Below are positions 48,926 to 58,974 of a DNA stretch of 64,000 nt, in pieces. The DNA lies in the NCBI RefSeq assembly GCF_029029525.1, contig NZ_JAKJSC010000010.1, forward strand, positions 1 to 64,000, given 5' to 3'. The position numbers and the translations under genes were made by a program. Origin of the DNA: Labilibaculum sp. DW002 (lineage in GTDB: Bacteria; Bacteroidota; Bacteroidia; Bacteroidales; Marinifilaceae). The stretch's first letter is position 1, and every line of letters begins with the position of its first letter. The notes below the pieces were generated by a model. It searched no databases. It saw only the letters and a program-made list of their open reading frames with translations, and had not been told where the DNA came from.

Positions 48926-50269
48926 TTATGAATAGATCTTAAGCATTTGAACTTCTTTTTGGCTTAAGAATCTCCATTTTCCACGAGGAATGTTTTTCTT
49001 GGTAATTCCTGCGAAAAATACACGATCTAATTTTTCAACTTCATATCCTAAATGTTCAAAAATTCGACGTACAATTCTATTTCTTCCAGAGTGAATCTCA
49101 ATACCAACTTGTTTTTTATCTTTCGAATCGGCAAAGCTAATTGCATCAGCTTTAATCTCACCATCTTCTAATTCCAAACCTGCAGATACTTGATCCAATT
49201 CTTCTTGAGAAATCTCTCTGTCAAGAAATACGTGATAAATCTTTTTCTTGTTGTAACTAGGATGAGTCAAACGCTTTGTTAAATCACCATCGTTGGTGAA
49301 GAGCAAAACACCAGTTGTCATACGATCCAGTCTTCCTACAGGATAAACTCTTTCGTCACAAGCATGTTTAATTAAATCCAAAACGGTTTTTCTTCCCATT
49401 GGATCATCAAGTGTCGTCACAAAATCTTTAGGCTTGTTTAAAACCAAATAAACTTTTGCTTCGGCTTGTAGTTGTTTGCCATCCATACAAACAACATCCT
49501 TTATGTTTACTTTTGTCCCAACTTCAGTAACAATTCTATTGTTAACAGTTATACGGCCGTCAGCAATGCGAATATCTGCTTCTCTTCTAGAGCATGCACC
49601 TGTGTTTGAGATAAATTTATTTAATCTTAAAATGCCATCTTCAGGACCTGAAATTTTTGCGTGAGCAAGTTGTTTTTTCTTGCTGTAATGCTTTTTCTGA
49701 AGTGTTTCACGATTTGGTTTGTTTTCAAATCGATCAAATGGCTTTTTGTTTTCTTCCTGATTTTCATTCGATTCGTCAGAATTTCTTCTGTTGCGATCAC
49801 CGGAATTGGAATCTTTTCTAAATCTAGGGTTCGATTGATCTCTTCTGTGTCTTCTTTTATCAGAATCCTGTCCAAAAAAGTCATCTTCATCTCTTCTTGG
49901 CGATCTTGATCTAGAGTCGTCTGAACGACCTCTTCTTCTGTCAGAATTTCTTCCTGATCGGTCATCGTCAGATCTTCTTGGTGATCTTGAATCGTCTGAA
50001 CGATTAGTTCTTCGGTCTGAATCTTCAAATTTTCTTGGAGATCTAGATCTTGAATCGTCTCTTTGGTAAGGTTTGTCCGAACTCTCTCTACGTTTTCTAG
50101 GGAATTCTGATTTTCCTTCCTTATCATCATCGCGTGATTCTGAATCCCTATTAAATCTAGGGTTTCTGCCATCAGGCCTTCTTTCGTTATCCTTTTTAGA
50201 TCCAAAAGAAGCTCTGTCTCTTCTTTCTTTACCGTATTTTTTTTCTTCCATTTCTGAATTGCTGATCAA
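48926..50269 (-). CDS. RluB-type 23S rRNA pseudouridine synthase with SR-like tail
   Basis: 447-aa protein. The C-terminal about 235 aa are an RsuA/RluB pseudouridine synthase: S4 domain (LRLNKFISNTGACSRREAD), catalytic Asp315 in YPVGRLDRMTTG, and GRNRIVRRIFEHLGYEVE. The N-terminal about 205 aa are highly charged and probably disordered, made of Arg, Ser, Asp, Lys and Glu. They include near-repeats DDSRSRSPRK (71-80), DDSRSPRR (92-99) and DDSRSRSPRR (117-126), the RS/SP pattern of eukaryotic SR proteins. Met7 (50251) is an alternative start. Charged N-terminal tails are known on this family in Bacteroidota, but the SRSRSPRR repeats are striking. Confidence 0.9.
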   Translation of the reverse strand: MISNSEMEEKKYGKERRDRASFGSKKDNERRPDGRNPRFNRDSESRDDDKEGKSEFPRKRRESSDKPYQRDDSRSRSPRKFEDSDRRTNRSDDSRSPRRSDDDRSGRNSDRRRGRSDDSRSRSPRRDEDDFFGQDSDKRRHRRDQSNPRFRKDSNSGDRNRRNSDESNENQEENKKPFDRFENKPNRETLQKKHYSKKKQLAHAKISGPEDGILRLNKFISNTGACSRREADIRIADGRITVNNRIVTEVGTKVNIKDVVCMDGKQLQAEAKVYLVLNKPKDFVTTLDDPMGRKTVLDLIKHACDERVYPVGRLDRMTTGVLLFTNDGDLTKRLTHPSYNKKKIYHVFLDREISQEELDQVSAGLELEDGEIKADAISFADSKDKKQVGIEIHSGRNRIVRRIFEHLGYEVEKLDRVFFAGITKKNIPRGKWRFLSQKEVQMLKIYS

Positions 50270-50458
50270 TGTTCTGAACCTGCAAAGGTATTAAATATCA
50301 AAGAATATATTAGTTAGCTGCTTAAAAACTTCAATTTATTTGAGCGAGGAGAGGTTTTGTTTTATTACTTTTGATCAAAATCTAAAACAATAGATGATGT
50401 TGTTATTTTACATGGCGGCATATCGAATTTGATAAATACACACTATTATTCTTTAAAT

Positions 50459-51847
50459 ATGGCATTAATCAAATCGATATCAGGAATTAGAGGTACCATT
50501 GGCGGGCAAGTTGGCGATGGCTTAAGTCCTCTGGACATTGTAAAATTTACAGCAGCATACGGAACTTGGGCAATCAGACGTCACGCAGGCAAGCGTGTAA
50601 AAGTTGTTGTTGGCCGCGATGCTCGTATTTCGGGTGAGATGGTTGACAGAATTGTAGTTGGTACACTAATGGGATTAGGTATTGATGTGGTTGAAATTGG
50701 CTTAGCTACTACGCCAACAACTGAAATTGCTGTGACAAACGAAAACGCTCATGGTGGAATCATTCTAACAGCAAGTCACAATCCAAAACAATGGAATGCC
50801 CTTAAATTATTAAACGAAAAAGGAGAATTTCTTAACGATGAAGATGGAAAACTCGTTTTATCAATTGCTGATAAGGAAGACTTTCACTTTGCAGATGTTG
50901 ACGATTTGGGACAGGTTACTCATGTAACTGATTATAATGAAAGACATATTCAAGAAGTTTTAGATCTTAAATTGGTTGATGTTGAAGCCATCAAAAAAGC
51001 GAATTTCTCAGTAGCTATCGATGCCGTAAATTCTGTAGGTGGTGTTGTACTACCTCAACTTTTGAAAGCATTGGGCGTTAAAAATGTGATCGAACTTTAC
51101 TGCGAACCCAATGGTCATTTCCCACATAACCCGGAGCCATTGCCTGAGCACTTAACGGCAATCGCCGATGTCATGAAATCAGGTAAAGCTGATGTTGGAT
51201 TTGTAGTAGATCCTGACGTAGACCGTTTGGCTATGGTTTGTGAAGATGGTAGCATGTTTGGCGAAGAATATACTTTGGTTGCTGTAGCTGATTACGTATT
51301 GGCAAACACTCCTGGCAACACCGTATCAAATATGTCATCAACCCGTGCTTTGGCTGATGTGACAAATGCTCACAAGGGTGAATATACAGCTTCAGCAGTT
51401 GGTGAAGTAAATGTGGTTACCGAAATGAAAGCTAAGAATGCAATTATTGGTGGTGAAGGTAACGGCGGTATCATCTATCCGGAATCTCACTACGGTCGTG
51501 ACGCATTGGTTGGAATTGCATTATTCCTAACTCAGCTTGCTAAAAATGGTAAAAAAGTGTCTGAACTTCGTGCTGAATATCCAAGCTATTTCATCTCTAA
51601 GAATAAAATTCAGTTGACTCCTGAAATTGATGTTGATGCCATTTTGGTTGCAATGAAAGAGAAGTACAAGAACGAAAGAGTCAATGATATTGATGGTGTG
51701 AAGATCGACTTTGCTGAAGAATGGGTTCATCTTCGTAAATCGAATACAGAACCCATTATTCGAATCTACTCTGAAAGTAAAGACGAAGCAAAAGCTAACG
51801 CTCTAGCTGAGAAAATTATCTCGGAAATTAAAGAGATCATTAAGTAG
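50459..51847 (+). CDS. glmM: Phosphoglucosamine mutase-type phosphohexomutase
   Basis: About 462 aa, alpha-D-phosphohexomutase fold. The phosphoserine loop is TASHNPKQWN, the Mg site is DPDVDRLAM, the sugar-specificity loop is GEGNGG and the phosphate loop is RKSNTEPIIRIYSE. The role is probably glucosamine-6-P to glucosamine-1-P for UDP-GlcNAc and cell wall. GEGNGG-type loops and the single-copy context fit GlmM, though a phosphomannomutase/phosphoglucomutase cannot be fully excluded. ATG 50459 (MALIKSISGIRGT) is preferred to an in-frame TTG at 50429. Confidence 0.88.
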   Translation: MALIKSISGIRGTIGGQVGDGLSPLDIVKFTAAYGTWAIRRHAGKRVKVVVGRDARISGEMVDRIVVGTLMGLGIDVVEIGLATTPTTEIAVTNENAHGGIILTASHNPKQWNALKLLNEKGEFLNDEDGKLVLSIADKEDFHFADVDDLGQVTHVTDYNERHIQEVLDLKLVDVEAIKKANFSVAIDAVNSVGGVVLPQLLKALGVKNVIELYCEPNGHFPHNPEPLPEHLTAIADVMKSGKADVGFVVDPDVDRLAMVCEDGSMFGEEYTLVAVADYVLANTPGNTVSNMSSTRALADVTNAHKGEYTASAVGEVNVVTEMKAKNAIIGGEGNGGIIYPESHYGRDALVGIALFLTQLAKNGKKVSELRAEYPSYFISKNKIQLTPEIDVDAILVAMKEKYKNERVNDIDGVKIDFAEEWVHLRKSNTEPIIRIYSESKDEAKANALAEKIISEIKEIIK

Positions 51848-51867
51848 AAAAAAAATAGTTTTTTAAG

Positions 51868-51893
51868 GGTGCAGAAGGTTTTTCTTTTGCACC
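51868..51893 (+). terminator. Intrinsic terminator of glmM
   Basis: Stem GGTGCA / TGCACC with inner pairing in the loop, preceded by an A-rich segment and followed by T9, about 21 bp after the stop. Confidence 0.8.
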
Positions 51894-52280
51894 TTTTTTT
51901 TTGCATAAAAGAAATAATTCCGTAATCGTTTGCGTAGATTCATTTTGCTAAAAATGAAGTTTTTTTTTGAGAAAAATAGAATTTATATTTTTAAAAATAA
52001 ATTGCGTTTCCCTTGTGTAATGTGGCTTCTGAATAAGAGATCTGTATATCGGTATTGAAGCGAAGTCCCTGTATGGGTGTTTATACCCAATTTTGAAGTA
52101 GTTAAATATGTCAGAGTTTAGATAATTATATTTTAATTTTTATATATTTAAGAGTTACTGCTGAAAAGCAGGTTTATTTGTAATTCATTTTCTAGCATTG
52201 TGTATATATTTGCTAGCGAATTAGAGAAAAAATTCTTCATTGAAAACAAATACGTACATTATAATAAAAGATTAAGCCTT
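51894..52280. other. Intergenic leader upstream of mdh
   Basis: No gene is visible. A T-rich segment follows the glmM terminator, then a small hairpin CTGCT GAAA AGCAG (52158-52171). TTTG at 52177-52180 and TATATTTG at 52205-52212 are a possible promoter, but the 24-nt spacing is longer than the usual 19. If real, transcription would begin near 52219. Confidence 0.35.
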
Positions 52281-53219
52281 ATGAAAATAACTGTTGTAGG
52301 CGCAGGTAATGTTGGCGCAACATGTGCAAATTGCATCGCTCAAAAAGAATTGGCAAACGAGGTTATCTTGGTTGACATTAAAGATGGTTTATCAGAAGGT
52401 AAAGCTCTTGATATGTGGCAAACTGCTCCAATTAATTATTACGATACCCGCGTAAAAGGTGTAACTAATGATTATACTGCTACTGCTGGTTCAGAAGTTG
52501 TTGTGATTACTTCAGGTCTTCCACGTAAGCCGGGTATGAGTCGCGATGACTTAATTTCTATCAACGCAGGAATCGTAAAATCGGTTACTGAGAACGTTGT
52601 GAAGCACTCTCCTGACGCAATCATCATTATCGTATCGAACCCACTTGACGTGATGACTTACGCAGCTTTCTTGACTGCTAAAAAAGCATCGAATAAAGTA
52701 TTTGGTATGGCTGGTGTGCTTGATACAGCTCGTTACCGTGCCTTCCTTGCAGAGGAATTAAACGTTTCTCCTAAGGATATTCAAGCGTTATTGATGGGTG
52801 GACACGGTGATACTATGGTTCCACTTCCTCGCTACACAACTGTTGCCGGAATTCCTGTAACTGAGTTAATCGAAGCTGATAAGTTAGAGGCTATTATCGA
52901 GAGAACTAAAAAAGGTGGTGGAGAACTAGTAAATCTTATGGGAACTTCTGCTTGGTATGCACCAGGTGCTGCTGCTGCTCAAATGGTTGAAGCTATTGTT
53001 CGCGATCAAAAGAGAATTTTCCCTGTTTGTGCTCTTCTTAATGGTGAGTATGGCATGAATGATATCTACTTAGGCGTACCTGTAGTTCTTGGTAAGAACG
53101 GTATTGAAAAAGTGATTGAAGTAAAATTGAATAAGGAAGAAAAGGAACTTCTTGAAGGATCTGCAACTGCAGTGAAATCAGTAATGAAAGTTCTTGATGA
53201 AATGAACGTTCTTAACTAA
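52281..53219 (+). CDS. mdh: Malate dehydrogenase (LDH-like)
   Basis: 312-aa NAD-dependent malate dehydrogenase of the TCA cycle. The Rossmann motif is VVGAGNVGATCAN with Asp32 selecting NAD. Substrate residues are Arg82 and Arg88 (SGLPRKPGMSRDDL), Arg151 (LDTARYR) and His175 (GGHGDTMVP); Arg82 marks malate rather than lactate. ATG 52281 (MKITVVGAGN) is chosen over an upstream ATG at 52200 because it gives the family's exact N terminus. It has its own terminator. Confidence 0.96.
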   Translation: MKITVVGAGNVGATCANCIAQKELANEVILVDIKDGLSEGKALDMWQTAPINYYDTRVKGVTNDYTATAGSEVVVITSGLPRKPGMSRDDLISINAGIVKSVTENVVKHSPDAIIIIVSNPLDVMTYAAFLTAKKASNKVFGMAGVLDTARYRAFLAEELNVSPKDIQALLMGGHGDTMVPLPRYTTVAGIPVTELIEADKLEAIIERTKKGGGELVNLMGTSAWYAPGAAAAQMVEAIVRDQKRIFPVCALLNGEYGMNDIYLGVPVVLGKNGIEKVIEVKLNKEEKELLEGSATAVKSVMKVLDEMNVLN

Positions 53220-53242
53220 GAACAACTCATAATTAAAATACA

Positions 53243-53270
53243 AAGCTTGTCTTCATTTGAAGACAAGCTT
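53243..53270 (+). terminator. Intrinsic terminator of mdh
   Basis: Perfect 13-bp stem AAGCTTGTCTTCA / TGAAGACAAGCTT with a two-base spacer, followed by T6, 23 bp after the stop. Confidence 0.9.
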
Positions 53271-53381
53271 TTTTTTGCTTTTGAATTAATAGTCTTGGTT
53301 AAAAAGTGAATTGTGATATTCAGTAGGGGTTTATGATATAAATATCTGTTCTTTTGGTATATTTGCTATCCTTTGTAGAAA

Positions 53382-53837
53382 ATGTCGATGAAATTAGAGA
53401 TTCCCATAGAAATAATAGAGCTTGAAAGTCAGAGTTTTCACTTGTTAATCAGGTGTAAGGTGAATGGTTTTGAAGAAGGAGATTTAGTAATAGATACTGG
53501 CGCTTCGAAAACAGTTTTGGATCGAAATTTTGTACCAAGCTATACAGTACTTGAAGATCAAGATTCAGAAATGCAGTCTCGAGGATTGGGTGAGGGAAGT
53601 CTAAATACTGAAATGGTTAAGATAGATTCATTCCAATTAGGAGGTTTTTTTATGAAAGATTTACAATGTGCATTAATTGATTTGTCTGGAATAAATGAAA
53701 TGTATCAGCAACATTGCAACCGCAAAATTTGTGGTTTATTGGGAAGTGACTTTCTTTTGAAGTACAAGGCAGTTATCAATTACGAAAGACGAATACTTTC
53801 TTTAGAGAAAAATAATATGCCTGAATTTCTTGAATGA
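53382..53837 (+). CDS. Retropepsin-like aspartic protease
   Basis: 151-aa single-domain protein with the retroviral-type active-site loop Asp38-Thr-Gly-Ala-Ser (VIDTGASKTVLD), and the second conserved hydrophobic-Gly motif CGLLGSDFLLKY. Such domains act as homodimers. No signal peptide or membrane helix is visible, so it is probably cytoplasmic. ATG 53388 (third residue) is equally possible. The substrate is unknown. It stands alone between mdh and secDF. Confidence 0.8.
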   Translation: MSMKLEIPIEIIELESQSFHLLIRCKVNGFEEGDLVIDTGASKTVLDRNFVPSYTVLEDQDSEMQSRGLGEGSLNTEMVKIDSFQLGGFFMKDLQCALIDLSGINEMYQQHCNRKICGLLGSDFLLKYKAVINYERRILSLEKNNMPEFLE

Positions 53838-53963
53838 CATAAAATTCAAGTGTCTCGAGGAATTATTGAACAATGTAATTTGAAAAAAAATAATATATTT
53901 GTGCGTTAATTTGAGGTGAAAATTAAAAATATCACATAATAAGAATTTATTAAACCTAAACAC

Positions 53964-56948
53964 ATGCGAAATAAAGGAGCGATTAGACTTCTCGCTATTG
54001 TATTTGCCCTAGTGAGTTTGTATCAATTGACTTTTACCTATGTAACAAAGAAAGTTGAGAAAGATGCTCGTCTGTTTGGTGCAGGCGATATCAAAAAAGA
54101 ACAAACTTACCTGGATTCAATTCGAGGAGAAAAAGTGTATAGTTTCTTAGGACTAAGAGGTTATACTTACAAAGAGTGTAAAGAGCTTGAGATGAACTTA
54201 GGGCTTGACCTTAAGGGTGGGATGAACGTTACCATGGAGGTTTCTGTTGTTGACATCATTAAGGCTATGGCTAACAATAGTAAGGACGAAACTTTCGTTG
54301 CTGCTATTGCAAAGGCTAAGCAGTTGCAAGCTAACTCTCAGGATGACTTCGTAACACTTTTTGGAAAAGCATTCAGCGAAATCAACCCTAGCGCTCAGTT
54401 ATCTTCACCAGATATTTTCGGAACTCTTGAGTTAAAAGACAAAATTGCTTTTGGTGCAACTAACGATGAGGTTCTTGAGGTTCTTAAGACTGAAACTGAA
54501 TCAGCTATTGACAATACGTTCAACATCTTGCGCTCTCGTATCGACCGTTTTGGTGTAGCACAACCTAACATTCAGAAAGCTGATGTTTCAGGTCGTATCA
54601 TCATCGAACTTCCAGGTATTAAAGATGCTGCTCGTGTTCGTAAGTTACTTCAGGGAACTGCAAGTCTTGAGTTCTGGGAAACCTATACTGCTAGCGAAGT
54701 AACTCAATACTTAAATGTAGCGAACGAAAAATTAGCTGGGATCAACGCTGCTTCAGATCTTTCTTCAGATGTAAAAGAAGAAGTTGCTGAAGAAGTTAAG
54801 AAAGAAGCTAAAGCTGACGAAGATGTTGCTCTTTTAGATAAAATTGAAGAAGGTGCTCAAGATTCTTTATCAGATCTTCAGAATGCAAAAGAAATTGCAA
54901 AAAAATATCCTTTGTTTTCGAAATTAAATCCTACTCAAAGAGGATCTTCGAAAGCTGTTGTTGGAATGTCTCATATTAAAGATACAGCTCGCGTAAATAA
55001 TATTTTCGCAATGCCAGCCGTTAAGTCTATACTCCCACGTAACTTAAAGTTATTATGGGATGTTAAATCAATGGACAAAGGTGGAAACTTCTTTGAGTTA
55101 TATGCTATTAAAGTAACAAGCCGCGATGGTAAAGCACCACTTGATGGTGATGTGGTAACTTCGGCTCGTGAAGAAATCGACCAGCAAACAGCAAGCGCTG
55201 AAGTATCGATGAGTATGAACGGTGAAGGTGCTAAAATTTGGGCACGTATGACTAAAGATAATCTGCAAAGAGCTATTGCTATTGTTCTTGACGGCTATGT
55301 TTATTCTGCTCCAACTGTACAATCAGAAATTAAAGGTGGCTCTTCTTCTATTAGTGGTGGTTTTACTATTGCTGAAGCGAAAGACCTTGCAAATATTCTT
55401 AAGTCAGGTAAGTTGCCTGCTCCTGCACACATTATTGCCGACGAAGTTGTTGGACCATCATTGGGACAAGAGTCAATTGAAAAAGGTATGTGGTCATTCA
55501 TCATCGCCTTCTTATTGATCTTGGTTTACATGTTCTTCTTCTATAGCAAGGGCGCTGGTCTTACAGCAAACGTCGCTTTGATCACCAACTTATTCTTCAT
55601 CTTTGGAGTCCTTGCTTCATTAGGTGCAGTATTAACACTACCGGGTATTGCGGGTATCGTCTTAACCATTGGTATGTCGGTCGATGCGAACGTACTTATT
55701 TTCGAGCGTATTCAAGAAGAGATGAAGTCGGGTAAAGGTTTAGGTTTAGCTATCTCTGATGGATATAAGAACGCTTATTCTGCGATTATCGATGGTAACT
55801 TAACAACTCTTTTAACGGGTATTATTCTTTACATTTTTGGTGAAGGTCCAATTAAAGGTTTCGCTACCACACTTGTAATCGGTATTATTTCTTCATTATT
55901 CGCAGCAATTTTCATTACTCGTTTATTCTTCGAAGGACGCCTTAAGCGTAAGAGCAATATTACATTTACGACTAAGCTTACTGATAACTGGTTGCGTAAT
56001 ACTGCAATTACTTTCATCCAGAAAAGAAAAGTATTCTATGTGATTTCAGCTATTGCTATTGTTGTTTCAATTGGATCCTTATCAACTCGTGGTTTAAATC
56101 AAGGTATCGACTTTAAAGGAGGTAGAACTTACGTTGTAGCTTTCGATCAGCCGGTAGTTGTTGGAGAAATTTCTAAGTCTCTTGATGCTGTTTACGGACA
56201 CGCTCCTGAGGTGAAAACATTTGGTGGTAATAACCAAGTTAAAATTTCTACTAAGTACAAGATTGACGAAGAAGGAATCGAAATTGATGATGAAGTAGAA
56301 GCTAAACTATTCGAAGGATTAAAGCAATATCTTCCAACCGGAACGACTCTTGAATCATTCCTTGAGAATAACCGTAAGATGTCACAAAAAGTAGGTCCTA
56401 CTATTGCCGATGATATTCGTCAGTCAGCAGTTTTGTCTATCTTATTTGCATTAATCGTGATCTTCCTTTACATCATGGTTCGTTTCTCTAACTGGCAATA
56501 TGGTTTAGGTGCTGTTGCAGCCCTAACTCACGATACAATTATTGTATTGGGTATCTTCTCAATATTCAAAGGTCTCTTACCATTCTCACTTGAGATTGAC
56601 CAAGCCTTTATTGCAGCGATTCTAACTGTAGTTGGTTATTCGATTAATGATACCGTGGTTGTATTTGACCGTATTCGTGAGTACTTGGGATTACATCCTA
56701 AGCGCGATCCGGAAGGGGTTATCGACAGTGCATTGAATAGTACATTGCGTCGTACATTTAGTACTTCTCTTTCTACATTAGTTGTATTGTTAGCAATCTT
56801 CTTCTTCGGAGGAACATCAATCCAAGGCTTTACTTTTGCATTAATTGTCGGTGTTGTAGTTGGTACATACTCTTCACTATTTATTGCAACACCTATTGCT
56901 TACGATACGAAACTACGTATTCAGAAAGTAATTGCTAAAAAGAAGTAA
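53964..56948 (+). CDS. secDF: Fused protein-export subunit SecDF
   Basis: 994-aa fusion of SecD and SecF, the RND-like accessory of the Sec translocon that uses ion gradient to pull exported proteins. It has the six-helix set of SecD (first helix about 7-26, then after about residue 510) and a second set for SecF (from about 690). Visible are LGLDLKGGMNVTMEV, IGMSVDANVLIFERIQEE, GIDFKGGRTYVV and the SecF core VGYSINDTVVVFDRIRE. SecD and SecF fusion is typical of Bacteroidota. The periplasmic P1 domain contains a long acidic insert near residues 270-310 (KEEVAEEVKKEAKADED). Confidence 0.96.
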   Translation: MRNKGAIRLLAIVFALVSLYQLTFTYVTKKVEKDARLFGAGDIKKEQTYLDSIRGEKVYSFLGLRGYTYKECKELEMNLGLDLKGGMNVTMEVSVVDIIKAMANNSKDETFVAAIAKAKQLQANSQDDFVTLFGKAFSEINPSAQLSSPDIFGTLELKDKIAFGATNDEVLEVLKTETESAIDNTFNILRSRIDRFGVAQPNIQKADVSGRIIIELPGIKDAARVRKLLQGTASLEFWETYTASEVTQYLNVANEKLAGINAASDLSSDVKEEVAEEVKKEAKADEDVALLDKIEEGAQDSLSDLQNAKEIAKKYPLFSKLNPTQRGSSKAVVGMSHIKDTARVNNIFAMPAVKSILPRNLKLLWDVKSMDKGGNFFELYAIKVTSRDGKAPLDGDVVTSAREEIDQQTASAEVSMSMNGEGAKIWARMTKDNLQRAIAIVLDGYVYSAPTVQSEIKGGSSSISGGFTIAEAKDLANILKSGKLPAPAHIIADEVVGPSLGQESIEKGMWSFIIAFLLILVYMFFFYSKGAGLTANVALITNLFFIFGVLASLGAVLTLPGIAGIVLTIGMSVDANVLIFERIQEEMKSGKGLGLAISDGYKNAYSAIIDGNLTTLLTGIILYIFGEGPIKGFATTLVIGIISSLFAAIFITRLFFEGRLKRKSNITFTTKLTDNWLRNTAITFIQKRKVFYVISAIAIVVSIGSLSTRGLNQGIDFKGGRTYVVAFDQPVVVGEISKSLDAVYGHAPEVKTFGGNNQVKISTKYKIDEEGIEIDDEVEAKLFEGLKQYLPTGTTLESFLENNRKMSQKVGPTIADDIRQSAVLSILFALIVIFLYIMVRFSNWQYGLGAVAALTHDTIIVLGIFSIFKGLLPFSLEIDQAFIAAILTVVGYSINDTVVVFDRIREYLGLHPKRDPEGVIDSALNSTLRRTFSTSLSTLVVLLAIFFFGGTSIQGFTFALIVGVVVGTYSSLFIATPIAYDTKLRIQKVIAKKK

Positions 56949-56971
56949 TCTAAAAACGATTATATAAATCT

Positions 56972-56997
56972 TCCCTCGAATCAACTGATTCGAGGGA
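56972..56997 (+). terminator. Intrinsic terminator of secDF
   Basis: Perfect 11-bp stem TCCCTCGAATC / GATTCGAGGGA with an AACT loop and a run of Ts, 23 bp after the stop. Confidence 0.92.
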
Positions 56998-57038
56998 TTT
57001 TTTTTGCTCTTTATCAAATGGAATGCTTATCTATATTC

Positions 57039-57066
57039 TTGATTTGAATTTTCTTCGGTATATTTG
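57039..57066 (+). promoter_or_regulatory. Candidate promoter of tatA
   Basis: TTG at 57039-57041, 17-nt spacer, TATATTTG at 57059-57066, the Bacteroidota -33/-7 pattern at the short end of the accepted spacing. tatA begins at 57084. Confidence 0.4.
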
Positions 57067-57083
57067 TTTAAAATATCAATCAA

Positions 57084-57311
57084 ATGGAGAGTAATCTATT
57101 ATTTATAAGTGGCGCCGAGATCGTAATTGTATTGGTTGTAGTTTTGCTGTTGTTTGGATCAAAGAAGATTCCTGAATTAGCTAAAGGGCTTGGGAAGGGA
57201 ATGAAAGAATTCAAGCGTGCAACCGATGATATCAAAAGCGAGATTAAAAAGGAAACTGAAGTTCTTGATAATATCAAAGACTTTAAAGATGACCTTACCA
57301 AAAAGTTATAA
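57084..57311 (+). CDS. tatA: Sec-independent translocase TatA/E
   Basis: 75-aa pore component of the twin-arginine system: one N-terminal membrane helix (residues about 8-25, [16 protein letters not shown]), the conserved [23 protein letters not shown] hinge-amphipathic helix in two parts, and a charged C-terminal tail. No tatC is in the window, so the other subunit must be elsewhere. A terminator and a promoter separate it from secDF; the antiporter gene follows at 57 bp. Confidence 0.93.
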   Translation: MESNLLFISGAEIVIVLVVVLLLFGSKKIPELAKGLGKGMKEFKRATDDIKSEIKKETEVLDNIKDFKDDLTKKL

Positions 57312-57368
57312 TCCTATTTTTTAGGTTTTATCATTCCAGCAGAAATGTGTGGAATTTTTTTTATTCCA

Positions 57369-58304
57369 ATGGACTATTTATATCTATTTTTAGGTTTCGT
57401 TATCCTTTTGTATAGCGGAGATTTATTAGTGAAAGGTGGTGTAGCACTGTCTTCACATTTTAAGATTTCAACTCTAGTTGTTGGGGTTACAGTAGTTTCG
57501 TTTGGAACATCTGCACCTGAACTTTTTGTGAGTTTAGATGCTGCTCTACATGGTAGCCCTGATATTGCCATTGGCAACGTTATCGGTTCTAATATCGCGA
57601 ATATTGCTCTTGTTCTCGGGTTTACGGCTATCTTAATGCCTTTACCAGTTCGAAGTAACTCCATAAAATTCGACTGGCCTTTTATGATGGGGGCATCCAT
57701 TCTTTTTTACCTCTTCATCTTAAATCAAAAATTAGAATATTACGAAGGAATTGTCTTTGTAATACTTTTGATTGTGTTTATGGTTTGGACGATCTGGAAA
57801 TCAAGAAAAGAAAGTAGAGGATTAGCAACTGAATTTAAAGAGGCAAAACACTCAATACCTGTAGCTTTGTTATTGATTGTTGCAGCTTCGCTTGGATTGT
57901 ATTTTGGTGCAAATTTATTGGTAGATAGTGCTAAAAATATTGCTTTAGATTTTGGCGTAAGCGAACGAGTAGTCGGATTGACTTTAGTCGCATTTGGAAC
58001 ATCTGTTCCCGAATTGGCTACTTCTGCTGTAGCTGCTTACAAAAAGGAAATGGATATTTCTATCGGAAATATTATTGGGTCTAACATATTCAATATTCTT
58101 GGTGTTTTGGGTGTTACATCCATTATTAAAAATATTTTTATTAGTCAGCCAATCATTTCTTTTGATATACTTATCATGTTAGGAATTTCATTTCTATTGT
58201 TTTTACTGATTTTACCTTTGCGAAAGGGTAAACTTCATCGATGGAAAGGATTTTTACTACTATCCGTTTACCTGATTTATATTTATATAGTTTTCACGAA
58301 GTAA
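57369..58304 (+). CDS. Calcium/sodium antiporter (CaCA family, YrbG-like)
   Basis: About 311-aa membrane protein with ten helices in two inverted repeats. Both alpha-repeat motifs are present: [17 protein letters not shown] then [16 protein letters not shown], and [16 protein letters not shown] then [16 protein letters not shown], containing the ion-binding Glu/Ser/Thr/Asn. ATG 57369 ([10 protein letters not shown]) is chosen over 57345 because it places the first helix at the N terminus. It is 10 bp before lolD and probably co-transcribed. Confidence 0.92.
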   Translation: MDYLYLFLGFVILLYSGDLLVKGGVALSSHFKISTLVVGVTVVSFGTSAPELFVSLDAALHGSPDIAIGNVIGSNIANIALVLGFTAILMPLPVRSNSIKFDWPFMMGASILFYLFILNQKLEYYEGIVFVILLIVFMVWTIWKSRKESRGLATEFKEAKHSIPVALLLIVAASLGLYFGANLLVDSAKNIALDFGVSERVVGLTLVAFGTSVPELATSAVAAYKKEMDISIGNIIGSNIFNILGVLGVTSIIKNIFISQPIISFDILIMLGISFLLFLLILPLRKGKLHRWKGFLLLSVYLIYIYIVFTK

Positions 58305-58314
58305 CGAAATTGAT

Positions 58315-58974
58315 ATGATAGCTGCAGATCAAGTCAAAAAAAGCTTTGGAACAGTGGATGTTTTAAAGGGGATTGATTTAAATATCGCAAAAGGGGAAAT
58401 TGTTTCTATTGTAGGAGCAAGTGGAGCAGGTAAAACTACTCTACTGCAAATATTAGGAACTTTGGATCGGGCAGATTCTGGGAAAGTTGCTTTTGGCGGT
58501 GTTGATATTACTTCTTTCGATGAGAAAGAATTATCAGCATTTCGAAATGAGAACATTGGTTTTGTTTTTCAGTTTCATCATTTGTTGCCTGAATTTACAG
58601 CTATCGAGAATGTATGTATTCCTGCTTTTATTGCAAAAAAATCAAAAACTGAGGCAATGTCTCGAGCAAAAGAGTTGTTAGAAATGCTCAATCTTGGACA
58701 TCGAATGGAACACAAACCATCTGAATTATCTGGTGGAGAAAAGCAAAGAGTAGCAGTTGCCAGGGCATTGATTAATGATCCTATGGTAATTTTAGCTGAT
58801 GAGCCTTCAGGAAATCTGGATTCCAAAACCAGACAAGAACTACACGAATTGTTTTTTGCTTTAAGAGATCAATTCAATCAAACTTTCGTGATCGTAACTC
58901 ACGATCCTGAATTAGCTGATTTATCTGACCGAAAAATTATTATCTCTGATGGCCTAATCGATGAAAACGAATAA
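58315..58974 (+). CDS. lolD: ABC transporter ATPase, LolD-type
   Basis: 219-aa ATPase. Walker [12 protein letters not shown] (about 36-46), Q-loop [15 protein letters not shown], signature [15 protein letters not shown], Walker [13 protein letters not shown] and H-loop VTHD are all intact. [12 protein letters not shown] and SGNLDSKT are typical of the LolD/FtsE/MacB group. A LolC/E-type permease is encoded at 18770, separately. The stop overlaps the next gene by 14 bp, so translation may be coupled. Confidence 0.9.
   Translation: MIAADQVKKSFGTVDVLKGIDLNIAKGEIVSIVGASGAGKTTLLQILGTLDRADSGKVAFGGVDITSFDEKELSAFRNENIGFVFQFHHLLPEFTAIENVCIPAFIAKKSKTEAMSRAKELLEMLNLGHRMEHKPSELSGGEKQRVAVARALINDPMVILADEPSGNLDSKTRQELHELFFALRDQFNQTFVIVTHDPELADLSDRKIIISDGLIDENE

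Noticed and set aside
53358-53365. TATATTTG as promoter of the retropepsin-like gene
   Set aside because: A good -7 match, but no -33 partner within the accepted spacing; not strong enough to list.
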